NCBI GenBank assembly: GCA_029934755.1
Contig: JAOZLQ010000016.1
Location: forward strand, 1 to 21,528
DNA from: Desulfuromusa sp.
Lineage (GTDB): Bacteria > Desulfobacterota > Desulfuromonadia > Desulfuromonadales > Geopsychrobacteraceae
Direction of reading: 5' to 3'
Length of the DNA stretch: 21,528 bases
The notes beneath the pieces are model-generated. The model made no database searches, had not been told where the DNA came from, and was given only the letters and a program-made list of their open reading frames with translations. Positions 7,904 through 16,173 of the stretch are shown here, one piece after another; position 1 is the first letter of the stretch; each line of letters starts with the position of its first letter. The position numbers were made by a program, and so were the translations under genes.

Positions 7904-7928
7904 GTGTTTCTATATTAGAGGAGGAAAT

Positions 7929-8507
7929 ATGAGTGATATAAAAGATAAATTCTGGCTTGATGCTGAAAAAGCAGTTCTCGTAGTAATTGATGTTCAGGAA
8001 AAATTAGCTCCTGCAATGAATCAGGATCTGTACGGCCAATTGATCCTTCACGCCAACTTATTGATTGAAGGTTTTAAAGCTCTTGGATTGCCCATTATTG
8101 CCACGGAGCAATATTCAAAGGGGTTGGGTCACACCGTTGCTGAATTAGATGCGGCAACGGAACAACACCGCATCGAAAAGATGACCTTTAGCTGCTGTGG
8201 CGAAGAGAGCTTTATGGGTGCTTTGGAAAAGAGTGGTGCCAAGCAGGTTCTGATTGTCGGTATGGAAAGTCATGTTTGCGTTTTTCAGACAGTGATTGAT
8301 CTTCTAGATCGCGGTTATATTGTTCATTTGGTAAGTGACGCTATTAGTTCCCGCTTTAAGGGTGACTACGACAATGCTATCAGTAGTGCTGCTCAAGCAG
8401 GTGCGGTGATTACCACCACTGAAACTGCTCTTTTTCAACTGGTTAAGGTTGCTGGAACAAGTGAGTTTAAAGTTGTATCAAAGCTGGTGCGTCAGCGAAC
8501 CTCCTGA
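7929..8507 (+). CDS. isochorismatase-family cysteine hydrolase
   Basis: This 192-aa protein has the isochorismatase/nicotinamidase fold signature: an early aspartate in VLVVIDVQEKL (D21), a lysine in RIEKMTFSC (K84), and the nucleophilic cysteine in GMESHVCVFQT (C117). These make the Asp-Lys-Cys triad. The pattern is closest to the YcaC-like hydrolases, whose substrate is generally unknown. AGAGGAGG precedes the ATG. The stop codon shares one base with the next start (TGATG), so it heads a translationally coupled trio with a TraR/DksA protein and a small transporter. The physiological substrate cannot be read from the sequence. Confidence 0.85.
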   Translation: MSDIKDKFWLDAEKAVLVVIDVQEKLAPAMNQDLYGQLILHANLLIEGFKALGLPIIATEQYSKGLGHTVAELDAATEQHRIEKMTFSCCGEESFMGALEKSGAKQVLIVGMESHVCVFQTVIDLLDRGYIVHLVSDAISSRFKGDYDNAISSAAQAGAVITTTETALFQLVKVAGTSEFKVVSKLVRQRTS

Positions 8508-8866
8508 TGGATGAATTGACAGTTGCTCAGCAGCAGCAATTACAGCATAAATTATCAATTTTGAAAGAAGAGTTGCAACTGTTGCTGACTGAATCTGTAG
8601 CAAGCAGCCAGACTGTTGATCTTGATCAACCGATCGGACGGTTGTCGAGAATGGATGCTTTGCAGCAACAGGCAATGGCTAAGGCTAATCGTGCCGGACA
8701 TCAGCAACGCTTGATCCTTGTAGAATCGGCACTCCTTGCAATCAAGCAGGAACGCTATGGTGAATGTCGGCGCTGTGAAGAACCAATTGGATATCCCCGC
8801 TTGAATGCTCGACCCGAATCTCCTTTTTGTTTGGATTGCCAACAGCAGAGTGAAAAAATAAATTAA
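8507..8866 (+). CDS. TraR/DksA-family zinc-finger protein
   Basis: This 119-aa protein has an N-terminal coiled-coil half (glutamine/leucine-rich, residues 6-30 and 45-82) with an acidic tip (VDLDQPIGRLSRMD, about 37-50) and a C-terminal four-cysteine zinc finger (C87, C90, C108, C111). This is the compact TraR/DksA plan; members bind the secondary channel of RNA polymerase. It is shorter than full DksA (about 150 aa). It overlaps the upstream hydrolase by one base (TGATG) and the downstream transporter by one base (TAATG), so all three are probably translated in series. Confidence 0.83.
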   Translation: MDELTVAQQQQLQHKLSILKEELQLLLTESVASSQTVDLDQPIGRLSRMDALQQQAMAKANRAGHQQRLILVESALLAIKQERYGECRRCEEPIGYPRLNARPESPFCLDCQQQSEKIN

Positions 8867-9303
8867 TGTCTAATCTCCTTCTTATGGTTCTTATGGTTGT
8901 TGGCGGTGTTGCAGTTGCCGTACAACCATCAATTAATGCCCGGTTGGCAGAAAAAACCGGGTTCCTTCAAGCGGCGACAGTTTCTTTTGCGGTTGGAACT
9001 CTAATCCTTCTACTCGTTTCTCTAACCAGTGGTGGGGGGAGTTTTCGGCGTATCTCGGAGGCGGACTGGTGGCAATTAACCGGGGGATTGTTTGGTGCAT
9101 TTTTTGTAACAATGACGATTGTTGGCGTCCCCCGGATCGGGGTAACCGCAGTACTGGCCTTAACAATAGTTTCACAACTAACTGCTGGCTTGGTGATGGA
9201 TCACTACGGTTTGTTTGGGATGCGTAGTATGCCTATTGATTACAAACGCATGTTTGGGGTGGCACTGTTATTAGCGGGTGTTTTTCTTATCTGTAGACGG
9301 TAA
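8866..9303 (+). CDS. YdcZ/DUF606-type DMT-superfamily membrane protein
   Basis: This 145-aa protein has about five hydrophobic helices (residues 1-20, 35-53, 66-87, 90-110, 127-143). It has the family features near the N-terminus (GGVAVAVQPSINARLAEKTG) and a conserved helix around GVPRIGVTAVLALTIVSQL. Length and topology match the half-sized YdcZ (DUF606) transporters of the drug/metabolite superfamily, which usually work as dimers or pairs. The start codon shares a base with the preceding stop. The gene converges on the minus-strand decarboxylase 47 bases away, with no clear terminator between them. The substrate is unknown. Confidence 0.8.
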   Translation: MSNLLLMVLMVVGGVAVAVQPSINARLAEKTGFLQAATVSFAVGTLILLLVSLTSGGGSFRRISEADWWQLTGGLFGAFFVTMTIVGVPRIGVTAVLALTIVSQLTAGLVMDHYGLFGMRSMPIDYKRMFGVALLLAGVFLICRR

Positions 9304-9350
9304 TGAATCCTTTCAACCGTGTTCATATCTCCATGCAGAAACATCATGAG

Positions 9351-11192
9351 TTAGATAATCCCCTGTAATGGCCCACCATTAACAGCTAGCTGGTCAACCT
9401 GTTTTTCAATCTCAGGATCATCGATCAAGGCAGGCGCGTGGTGTGGTTTGCTGCGGGCATCAATGAGCAACGCACCAGAACAACCCCAGTGTTTCGCCAT
9501 TGTAAAACTACCGATGCCGTAAATATCTGTTGCGGGATTGGAGCGGGTAAAACAAACCCAGAGCCAATTGTTCAATGTCGCTGCGCAGAATTCACTATCA
9601 TCAACAATCAGAATCAGGGGAAAGTTATTGATTGGATCATCTACAGCTACTTTTTTGCAGAATCGTAGCAGGTTCAGATCCGCACCGGGACGATATTCGT
9701 GACAGGTTGGGCCTTCAAGCAACAGAATACCGGGAATGGCGATTGCCGGGTTTTTAAAACCGCGTGGCAAGGTTAAATTTTCCGGGATTCCAGTCGGCAG
9801 ATCACGCTGTTTCTTTCCAACAGCGGCCATAACAACTTTCGAACCCTGATTTAAACCGTGACCACTGTAATCGAGGGTATCGATTGTCGTTGCTGTTTGA
9901 AAATGGAGATCTCGTTGCCAATCAATTCTTTCTAGAAGATGTTGGAAAAAAGCGGGAATGTTATGAATATCGAGATCCGGATTATCATTTTCGGCGGCGA
10001 TGAGTAAGTATTTTGCCAAAGATAGTTGTCCTTGACCCAATACCGCATTGGCCTGGGTCAGTAGCTCCTGTGGGCGGTCAAGTTTATTGTAGGGGGTGTA
10101 CCGTTCGCTACCGATGGCAAGAAGTAGGGGATGAACCCCTGCAGCATCAACAGCATGAACGGCTTTTATCCCTGGGAGAACTTCTGGAATCAATTCTCCA
10201 GTCAGTTCATGGATGAATTCGCCAAAACTGGTATCTTCCTGAGGCGGCCGGCCGACGGTGGTGAATGGCCAGATGGCATCCGGGCGATGGTAAACTCTAT
10301 CGACTTTAATCAGTGGGAAATCGTGAACCAGGCTGTAATAACCAAGGTGATCACCAAAGGGGCCTTCAGCTTTCTGCTGTTTTGGGTCAATCGTGCCGCA
10401 GATAACAAAATCGGCTTCAGCCGGCATAGGTAAATAACCAGAAGGTTGCACCAGTGGAATTCGGTGTCCACCAAGAAGTCCGGCGAAAGCCAACTCGGGC
10501 ATCCCTTCTGGTAGCGGCATGACCGCAGCAACTGTTAAACTTGGGGGGCCACCGATAAAAATATTGACTTTAAATGGTCGACCAAGCTCCAAGGCTTCAT
10601 GGTGGTGAACACCGATGCCGCGATGAAGCTGATAGTGGAGCCCAATTTCCTGATCTGGTTGATAATCGTTTCCCGATAGCTGTACGCGATACATTCCCAA
10701 ATTAGATGAGCGAATCCCTGGGGTGTGGCTGCTTTCACTATAAACTTGAGGCAAGGTGACAAACGCGCCGCCATCATTCGACCAGCTTTTTATCTGAGGT
10801 AGGGCGCTGATTGTTGTTTGTCCCTGTAAAATTGGTCCTGATTTGACTTTTTTAGGGAGCAGGTGAAAGGCGGCAGTTGGCGCAGATATAAGGGTTGAAG
10901 GTTCTTTAAGCAGGGTTTTAGGGTCGAGCTTCAGTTTGACCAAGGTATCAACGTGACGCAATGTATCGCGAAACAGATATCTGGTTCGCTCGAGAGTACC
11001 AAATAGATTCGCTACGGCAGGGAAACGGCAGTTGGTCAGGTTGCTGAAGAATAGCGCTGGCCCCTGATGCTGATAAACGCGTCTCTGGATTGCACCAGCT
11101 AGAAGCTTTGGTTCAATTGGCTGGTCGATTCGGATTAGTTGCCCACTATTTTCTAGGTCATTGACGGCTTGTTTAAGAGTTCTGTATCCCAT
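9351..11192 (-). CDS. UbiD-family decarboxylase, probably menaquinone (futalosine pathway)
   Basis: This 613-aa protein has the prenyl-FMN-dependent UbiD decarboxylase fold. Motifs include NLGMYR (residues 164-169, cofactor and metal binding) and the characteristic EGPFGDHLGYYS region (276-287) holding the acidic active-site residue. Its length, well above the roughly 490 aa of E. coli UbiD, fits the long group annotated as menaquinone biosynthesis decarboxylase in organisms that use the futalosine route. Menaquinone is the expected quinone pool for the CbcL and NrfD-type complexes in this window. The ribosome-binding site is weak (AAGG about 10 bases upstream on the minus strand). It is divergent from the histidine kinase gene. 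UbiD members acting on aromatic acids are the alternative. Confidence 0.8.
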   Translation of the reverse strand: MGYRTLKQAVNDLENSGQLIRIDQPIEPKLLAGAIQRRVYQHQGPALFFSNLTNCRFPAVANLFGTLERTRYLFRDTLRHVDTLVKLKLDPKTLLKEPSTLISAPTAAFHLLPKKVKSGPILQGQTTISALPQIKSWSNDGGAFVTLPQVYSESSHTPGIRSSNLGMYRVQLSGNDYQPDQEIGLHYQLHRGIGVHHHEALELGRPFKVNIFIGGPPSLTVAAVMPLPEGMPELAFAGLLGGHRIPLVQPSGYLPMPAEADFVICGTIDPKQQKAEGPFGDHLGYYSLVHDFPLIKVDRVYHRPDAIWPFTTVGRPPQEDTSFGEFIHELTGELIPEVLPGIKAVHAVDAAGVHPLLLAIGSERYTPYNKLDRPQELLTQANAVLGQGQLSLAKYLLIAAENDNPDLDIHNIPAFFQHLLERIDWQRDLHFQTATTIDTLDYSGHGLNQGSKVVMAAVGKKQRDLPTGIPENLTLPRGFKNPAIAIPGILLLEGPTCHEYRPGADLNLLRFCKKVAVDDPINNFPLILIVDDSEFCAATLNNWLWVCFTRSNPATDIYGIGSFTMAKHWGCSGALLIDARSKPHHAPALIDDPEIEKQVDQLAVNGGPLQGII

Positions 11193-11409
11193 TATAAATG
11201 GCCTTATTTTAAGAAGAGATGAAGAGTATTTTTATACTTCAGTCATAAAGAAAAGGCAATGCTTGGCTGTGGACGGTTGGGTTCAGGCTTGAGTAGCAAA
11301 AGATTGCTGGCTGAAGTTTGTGAATAATGGTTCAAAAAAAATCAACACTCCAGTATGGTTAATCAGTTTGATTGAGTAATGACCCTGACCCCGTGGCAAG
11401 GAGCCATAA

Positions 11410-13011
11410 ATGCGTATTCGGTTGGCAATCAGATATACGGCAATATCAAGTGTTGTTTTGCTTATTGTTATGTTCTTTTCCGCGTTTTTACATATTGAGA
11501 AAGTGCAGAAGGTTTTTTCTGAAAAAGCGCTGCAGGAAGCGGACGTCCTTTCGGAAATGATACTGCGAGATTCCCACCATTTAATGCTGGCTGATAATAA
11601 TGAACAGTTGCAGTTGATGATTGAGCAAGTGGGTAAAACTCCGCGGATTAAAAGAGCGAGAATTCTTGGGAAAGAAGGAATTGTTGTTTTTTCAATGAAC
11701 AAGCATGAAATTGGAACAACTTTGAGCGAAACGGATGAGAGTTGCTCTTTTTGTCACCTTGCCGGTTCAAAGGCGTTAGTGGATGTTCCGATAGAAAAAC
11801 GCAGCCGGATTTTTTCTGATGATTCGGGAACTCAATATTTGAGTATTACTCGGGGAATCTATAATGAGCCAACCTGTTATACCGCTGATTGTCATGCTCA
11901 TTCCTCGGAGGAGAAGAAAATCGGTGTTCTTGATATGGTTATCTCTCAGGATCAAATGGCGGATTTGTCCCATGCCCACCATATCGATGTCATTGTTTCT
12001 ACAACGATAATGTTGGTTGTCTTGTCTCTTTGTCATTATCTGCTCACCAGAAAATATATATGTGACCCAATTCAGGGATTACTGGAGCAGACACAAGCTC
12101 TTTCTGAGGGAGATTTGTCCGCTCGGGTGAAAAGTCCTTCTAAGGATGAAATTGGGGAGCTGGGGCGATCTTTCAATATTATGGCTGATAATTTAGCTCA
12201 AGCACAAATTGAGCTGAAAGATTGGGGGAATACGCTGGAGAATAAAGTTGAGATGCGAACTGCCGAAATGAGTGATATGCAAAGCCAGCTATTACGTTCG
12301 GCCAAATTGGCTTCGATGGGGGAATTGGTTGCCGGAGTTGCCCATGAAATCAATAACCCACTGACCGGGATATTGATGTTTGCATCCTTATCATCAAAGA
12401 CTCCCGACCTTCCGCAGCAGGTTAAGGATAACTTGGACTTGATAGTTTCAGAGACCGGACGGTGCGCAAAAATTGTTCGCGGGCTGTTAGAGTTTGCCCG
12501 GGAGTCATTTCCAGAGAAGAAGCTTGATTCCATCAATCGAATCATTGAGCACACCCTAGAGCTTATTTCACATCAGATAATCTTTCAGGATGTCGACGTT
12601 CGTTATCATGGTGAAGAAGGCTTGCCTGATCTGGAGTTTGATGCTGATCAAATACAACAGGTTTTTCTCAACATGTTTATCAATGCTGGTCAGGCCATGC
12701 CAAATGGCGGTTCCTTGACAATAACCACAAAATTCATTGAAAAAGAGAAAGTAGTTCAGATTGTTATTGAGGATACTGGTGCCGGTATTAGTCAGGAGAA
12801 TCTGGATAAAATATTTGATCCGTTCTTTTCAACAAAAGCACAAAAGGGCTTTGGGTTGGGATTGTCAGTTTCTTATGGGATTATTAACAATCATGGTGGA
12901 CGGGTTGATGTTAAGAGTCGTGAAGGTGAAGGGACTCGCTTCTCAATCTATTTCCCAACAGAAGGCAATGGTTTATTGCAGAATTCTGATTTGAAAGAAC
13001 CCTTGTCCTAG
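11410..13011 (+). CDS. membrane histidine kinase with periplasmic c-type heme sensor domain
   Basis: This 533-aa protein is preceded by AAGGAG (11398-11403). TM1 spans residues 8-28. The periplasmic sensor (about 29-192) contains a CxxCH motif (CSFCH, 112-116) and a CX4CH motif (CYTADCH, 156-162), both able to bind covalent heme c; CX4CH attachment is known from Desulfovibrio cytochrome c3. TM2 (193-213) leads to a HAMP domain (about 213-265), a coiled coil, a HisKA domain with H312 in HEINNPL, and an HATPase_c domain with N box (NMFINAGQAMP), DTGAGIS and GFGLGLSVS. The sensor resembles the stand-alone protein at 19679-20512. It ends 10 bases from the convergent NtrC-type regulator, its likely partner. 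Redox or small-gas sensing by heme is inferred. Confidence 0.88.
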   Translation: MRIRLAIRYTAISSVVLLIVMFFSAFLHIEKVQKVFSEKALQEADVLSEMILRDSHHLMLADNNEQLQLMIEQVGKTPRIKRARILGKEGIVVFSMNKHEIGTTLSETDESCSFCHLAGSKALVDVPIEKRSRIFSDDSGTQYLSITRGIYNEPTCYTADCHAHSSEEKKIGVLDMVISQDQMADLSHAHHIDVIVSTTIMLVVLSLCHYLLTRKYICDPIQGLLEQTQALSEGDLSARVKSPSKDEIGELGRSFNIMADNLAQAQIELKDWGNTLENKVEMRTAEMSDMQSQLLRSAKLASMGELVAGVAHEINNPLTGILMFASLSSKTPDLPQQVKDNLDLIVSETGRCAKIVRGLLEFARESFPEKKLDSINRIIEHTLELISHQIIFQDVDVRYHGEEGLPDLEFDADQIQQVFLNMFINAGQAMPNGGSLTITTKFIEKEKVVQIVIEDTGAGISQENLDKIFDPFFSTKAQKGFGLGLSVSYGIINNHGGRVDVKSREGEGTRFSIYFPTEGNGLLQNSDLKEPLS

Positions 13012-13021
13012 CAGTATGGAG

Positions 13022-14446
13022 CTAGTGTGACATGTGATCCTTGACTGAGATTCCCAGCTTTTTTAGTAACGCCTGGAAATTGGGTCTGAGCATCCCGGTT
13101 TCTTCTGCCGCTTTGGTTACGTTCCAGTTGTTTCTTTCAAGGGCAGCGTAGACAAAGGCTTTTTCCACGGGCTCAACGGCTTGTTCTCGTGCAATGCGTT
13201 TAACTTCTTTAAGTTCATCGGTGTTGATCGGAGCAGCGATTTCTGGTTGATCGTATTCAGTCTCTTGTGAGGTTGGTAGCTCAAGACTGTCACGCTGGAT
13301 CAGATTTCCCTGAGTGAGAACTACAGACCTTTCAATAATATTTTCCAGTTCGCGGACGTTACCAGGGAATGGATAATTATGTATTGCCAGGTGGGCATCA
13401 GCAGAAAGGCCCTTGATCTCTCTACCAATATCTTCAGAAAATTTCTTCAAAAAGTAACCAATCAGCAAGGGGATATCGCCAGCCCTCTCGCGAAGTGGTG
13501 GTAGGTCGATCGGAATGATATTTAAGCGAAAATAGAGGTCATCACGGAAGGTTCCTTCTTCTACCATCTTCTCCAGACCACGGTTGGTTGCAGCGATTAA
13601 GCGGATATCGATAGGGGTTGCCTTGGTTCCGCCAATGGGTGTCACTTCGCGTTGTTGCAGAACCCGCAGTAGTTTTGCCTGGGTTGCTATGCTCAAGTTG
13701 GCGATTTCGTCAAGAAACAGGCTGCCGCCGCTGGCAACACTAAAGAGACCGGGTTTAGATTGGGTTGCACCGGTAAAAGAACCCTTATTATGACCAAATA
13801 ATTCACTTTCCAGTAAGTTTTCCGGCAAAGAATTACAATCAATGGCAACAAATGGTTCATCTTTTCTGGGGCTATTATTATGGATAGCTCGTGCAACCAG
13901 CTCTTTACCCGTTCCACTCTCTCCAGTAATCAGGACGGAACTATTGGTCGGGGCCACCTGAAGAATCCGCTGAAAAACTTTCTGCATCGCAGTACTTTTA
14001 CCGATGAAAGAATCTGCGACGGTTTCATTTGGGATGCTCTCGGTAATGATTTCAGACTCAAGGTTTAGCAGCCTTTTTTTTATGGCCGACTGAACCTTTT
14101 CAATAATTTGATCTGGCAGAAAAGGTTTAGTTAGATACTCAAATGCCCCATTTTTCATCGCGTCAACGGCGGAATCAACCGTTGCAAAACCGGTGATGAT
14201 AATGACAGGAACATTGGGTTGGAGGACTGAAATTGTTTTTAATACTTCAATGCCACCCATGATCGGCATTTTTAGATCGCTTATAACAACGCTAAAATTA
14301 TCATTTTGCAGTTTTTCCATGCCGACTTTTCCATTTTGGGCCGCGGTAACCTGATAGCCTTCCATGGTTAGTGCTTGACGGAGACCTTCACGAATAATTG
14401 CTTCATCGTCGATAACCAGAATCTTATGCGTCGCGTTTTCGTCCAT
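13022..14446 (-). CDS. NtrC-family sigma54-dependent response regulator
   Basis: This 474-aa protein has a receiver domain (residues 7-120) with acidic pair DD13-14, phospho-acceptor D57 and K107. The AAA+ sigma54-activation domain has Walker A GESGTGKE (175-182), the sigma54-contact loop GSFTGA (222-227, a serine variant of GAFTGA) and Walker B SLFLDEI. A Fis-type helix-turn-helix sits at the C-terminus (about 438-465, NNWNVTKAAEETGM). It is tail to tail with the heme-sensor kinase, 10 bases apart, and divergent from the small-protein/oxidoreductase island, where three -24/-12 type promoters are seen. I infer that it activates those promoters. No strong ribosome-binding site precedes the start. 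Confidence 0.92.
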   Translation of the reverse strand: MDENATHKILVIDDEAIIREGLRQALTMEGYQVTAAQNGKVGMEKLQNDNFSVVISDLKMPIMGGIEVLKTISVLQPNVPVIIITGFATVDSAVDAMKNGAFEYLTKPFLPDQIIEKVQSAIKKRLLNLESEIITESIPNETVADSFIGKSTAMQKVFQRILQVAPTNSSVLITGESGTGKELVARAIHNNSPRKDEPFVAIDCNSLPENLLESELFGHNKGSFTGATQSKPGLFSVASGGSLFLDEIANLSIATQAKLLRVLQQREVTPIGGTKATPIDIRLIAATNRGLEKMVEEGTFRDDLYFRLNIIPIDLPPLRERAGDIPLLIGYFLKKFSEDIGREIKGLSADAHLAIHNYPFPGNVRELENIIERSVVLTQGNLIQRDSLELPTSQETEYDQPEIAAPINTDELKEVKRIAREQAVEPVEKAFVYAALERNNWNVTKAAEETGMLRPNFQALLKKLGISVKDHMSH

Positions 14447-14882
14447 GATGATGTGGATTGCCTTCTGGGTCAGCTGAAGAAAGAAGCCGAAGAAAGTTTA
14501 AATAGCGAATTTTCAAAGCGTTTCATACTAATAAGGGAAAAGGAAACAGTCAAGGGATAAGTCGCAGAGGCCGCCGGATCAAAACGTGTGAAGACTCTGG
14601 GCCAATAGGTGTTGTGATGGTGTGAGGGATTATATTGGGCGAATATGAATAAATAAAATATGCAGTAATATTTTTCAGTTCAAGGGAGGTTTATATCATA
14701 AATACATTTAATAACAGTATGTTGGGGTGATGTTTGGCGTTTTTGCCAGTTATTTGTGCCACTTTGACTGTATGAAAAAAATATTCACCAAGACACGAAA
14801 AGAATTAATTTAAATAAGTTGAATTATAAATAACCTATATATTACAGTTAGTTACTGGAAATATTCACACCAAGGCTGTTTT
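14447..14882. other. AT-rich divergent intergenic region with direct repeats
   Basis: No credible gene was found in these 436 bases. A near-identical direct repeat occurs at 14779-14792 (AAATATTCACCAAG) and 14859-14874 (AAATATTCACACCAAG), starts 80 bases apart, just upstream of the sigma54-like promoter at 14883. An inverted pair CAGT/ACTG lies near 14845-14857. These are candidates for activator binding, without proof. Confidence 0.4.
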
Positions 14883-14898
14883 TGGCACAACTTCTGTA
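14883..14898 (+). promoter_or_regulatory. sigma54-type -24/-12 promoter candidate P1
   Basis: TGGCACAACTTCTGTA has a perfect -24 box (TGGCAC) and correct spacing of ten bases after GG, but the -12 dinucleotide is GT instead of GC. Predicted start is near 14909, about 29 bases before the ATG at 14938. The adjacent gene on the other strand encodes an NtrC-type activator. Confidence 0.5.
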
Positions 14899-14937
14899 AG
14901 TGAAGAATAGCAGGTTGAATGTGCCATGGAGGTTGAG

Positions 14938-15180
14938 ATGAAAAATATTCTTCGTAATAGTATTGTTGTTTTCATTTGTGTTGCAACGACAGTTTCAACG
15001 GCGGTTGCTGCTGCAGCTCCCACTGAACAAGGTGGATCGTTGCTATTAACTCTGTTCATTGGTTTCTTCGCTTTAATTGTGGTTTTTCAGTTAGTCCCCG
15101 CGTGTTTATTGTTTATTGGCGTTCTAAAAGGGTTGTTCTCGCGAAAGCGTGAGGCCGAGCAGAAAATTTCTAATAGATAA
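14938..15180 (+). CDS. small membrane protein A, paralogue of the 16261-16505 product
   Basis: The ATG at 14938 follows GGAGG (14928-14932) and gives 80 aa; the ATG at 14926 would place the ribosome-binding site inside the gene. A signal peptide or first helix spans residues 7-27 (ending VAAAA), followed by a short polar stretch and a second helix (35-66) with the segment FIGFFALIVVFQLVPA, then a basic tail. The segment matches FVGFCALLIVAQLVPA in the 81-aa protein encoded at 16261-16505, and the whole layout is the same, so they are paralogues. I recognise no family. A sigma54-type promoter lies directly upstream and a receiver-like gene 28 bases downstream. Confidence 0.75.
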   Translation: MKNILRNSIVVFICVATTVSTAVAAAAPTEQGGSLLLTLFIGFFALIVVFQLVPACLLFIGVLKGLFSRKREAEQKISNR

Positions 15181-15208
15181 TCTTATTCTATATAGTCGAG
15201 GTAAGTTT

Positions 15209-15655
15209 ATGAACGGTCTTCTTGTCGCAAATAAAGATCAGATAGTACGAGAGCAAATGGTCAATTTGTTTTGCAAGGATGGTTATCAGGTCACAGCTGT
15301 TGATTCGGTAGTCAATTCTCTTGAAGGTATCCTCAATAAGACCATTCAGGTTGTTCTGCTTGGGGGTGTTTTAGATGAGCAGCAGATTTCAAAATTTGTT
15401 CCATTGCTGAAAAAATGTAATCGTAACCTATCGATAATTCTAGTTTCCAATGAAATGCCACTGGAGCTTTTACGTAGAATCCGTAAGGAGGGGATTTTCT
15501 ACCATGCGTTAAAGCCGGTTGAGGATGAAGGTTGGGACGAAATTCGTCAAGCGGTTAGCTGTGCTTTTGAAAATTACCATGCCCGGCAGGGCATTGGCCG
15601 CAAACTATTTAGAGAAAAAGGGTCAATCCCGGTGGAAAAAGCCATTTTGGCTTAG
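15209..15655 (+). CDS. degenerate receiver-domain protein without phospho-acceptor aspartate
   Basis: The ATG at 15209 follows GAGGT (15198-15202) and gives 148 aa. The sequence follows a CheY-like receiver: a beta1 strand LLVANKDQIVREQ, a beta3 strand VVLLGGVLDEQ, IILVSNE with the conserved Ser/Thr (S80), and LKPVED with the conserved lysine (K102). The acidic pocket (normally DD after beta1) is NK at 8-9, and the phospho-acceptor position at the end of beta3 is glycine (G52/G53). It therefore probably cannot be phosphorylated in the usual way. About 25 extra residues follow the receiver with no recognisable output domain. It sits between the two paralogous small membrane proteins and likely shares a transcript with the first. 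Confidence 0.75.
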   Translation: MNGLLVANKDQIVREQMVNLFCKDGYQVTAVDSVVNSLEGILNKTIQVVLLGGVLDEQQISKFVPLLKKCNRNLSIILVSNEMPLELLRRIRKEGIFYHALKPVEDEGWDEIRQAVSCAFENYHARQGIGRKLFREKGSIPVEKAILA

Positions 15656-16003
15656 AGATAACCGTTGTTGTCGGTCCAGAAATAAAAGTAACGTAGTGAC
15701 TAATTCTCACCTATAAATGACTCATCATTATGGAGCCATTTTTGTCCTCCCTGTTTGTTTTTTCCCCTAAAAACATATAAAAAAAATATTCAGTTGCTAG
15801 TATACAGTATACAAGTTTTCTGCACTCGTAATATTGATATTTCTCAATAAGTTATGGCTTTTTTTGTCTTCTATCTTTAAGCCGCTCCAAACCTTATGTG
15901 TATATAAGAATTATACATGTAATTTGGATAAAAATGGTCATCTTGTGGCAATAAACAACATAAAAACAGCTAGTTACTCTTTCATCGAAAAAAATAACAT
16001 GGC
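15656..16003. other. AT-rich intergenic region, no gene; contains a GTATAC palindrome
   Basis: No ribosome-binding-site-supported frame is present. An apparent frame from a TTG at 15834 runs across the sigma54-type promoter and is not credible. GTATAC-A-GTATAC at 15800-15812 is a perfect 13-bp palindrome about 200 bases upstream of promoter P2, within the usual range for a sigma54 activator site. AAATATTCA at 15784-15792 repeats the motif seen upstream of P1. Confidence 0.4.
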
Positions 16004-16019
16004 TGGCATGACCTCTGCA
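16004..16019 (+). promoter_or_regulatory. sigma54-type -24/-12 promoter candidate P2
   Basis: TGGCATGACCTCTGCA keeps GG and GC separated by exactly ten bases. Only two positions (C to T in the -24 box and T to C in the -12 box) depart from the TGGCACG-N4-TTGCA consensus. Predicted start is near 16030, giving a roughly 230-base structured leader before the gene at 16261. It would drive the small protein and oxidoreductase operon. Confidence 0.68.
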
Positions 16020-16173
16020 TCGTTTCCTTCTGGAATTGCGGTTTATATTCTACTTCCAGGTGGATTTTTTTGAGTATGGAGACTGCTATTTCCTACGGTG
16101 TTTGTTAGAAAAAAGTTCCAATGTAAAGAATTCATACGTATAGTACGAAAGCTAGGTGAAAGGTACTCCCCCG

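Noticed and set aside
14375..14560. 61-codon plus-strand frame over the start of the NtrC-type regulator
   Set aside because: It overlaps the well-supported minus-strand regulator and has no domain or ribosome-binding site.
14684..14720. GGGAGG ribosome-binding-like site near 14684
   Set aside because: No ATG, GTG or TTG at a usable distance and no following coding frame.
14735..14749. TTGGCGTTTTTGCC as a sigma54 promoter
   Set aside because: Only seven bases separate GG and GC instead of ten.
15834..16073. 79-codon frame from a TTG upstream of small protein B
   Set aside because: No ribosome-binding site, AT-rich composition, and it runs across the sigma54-type promoter P2; the encoded sequence looks random.
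16076..16108. Ten-codon leader peptide frame in the P2 leader
   Set aside because: No ribosome-binding site and no run of regulatory codons.
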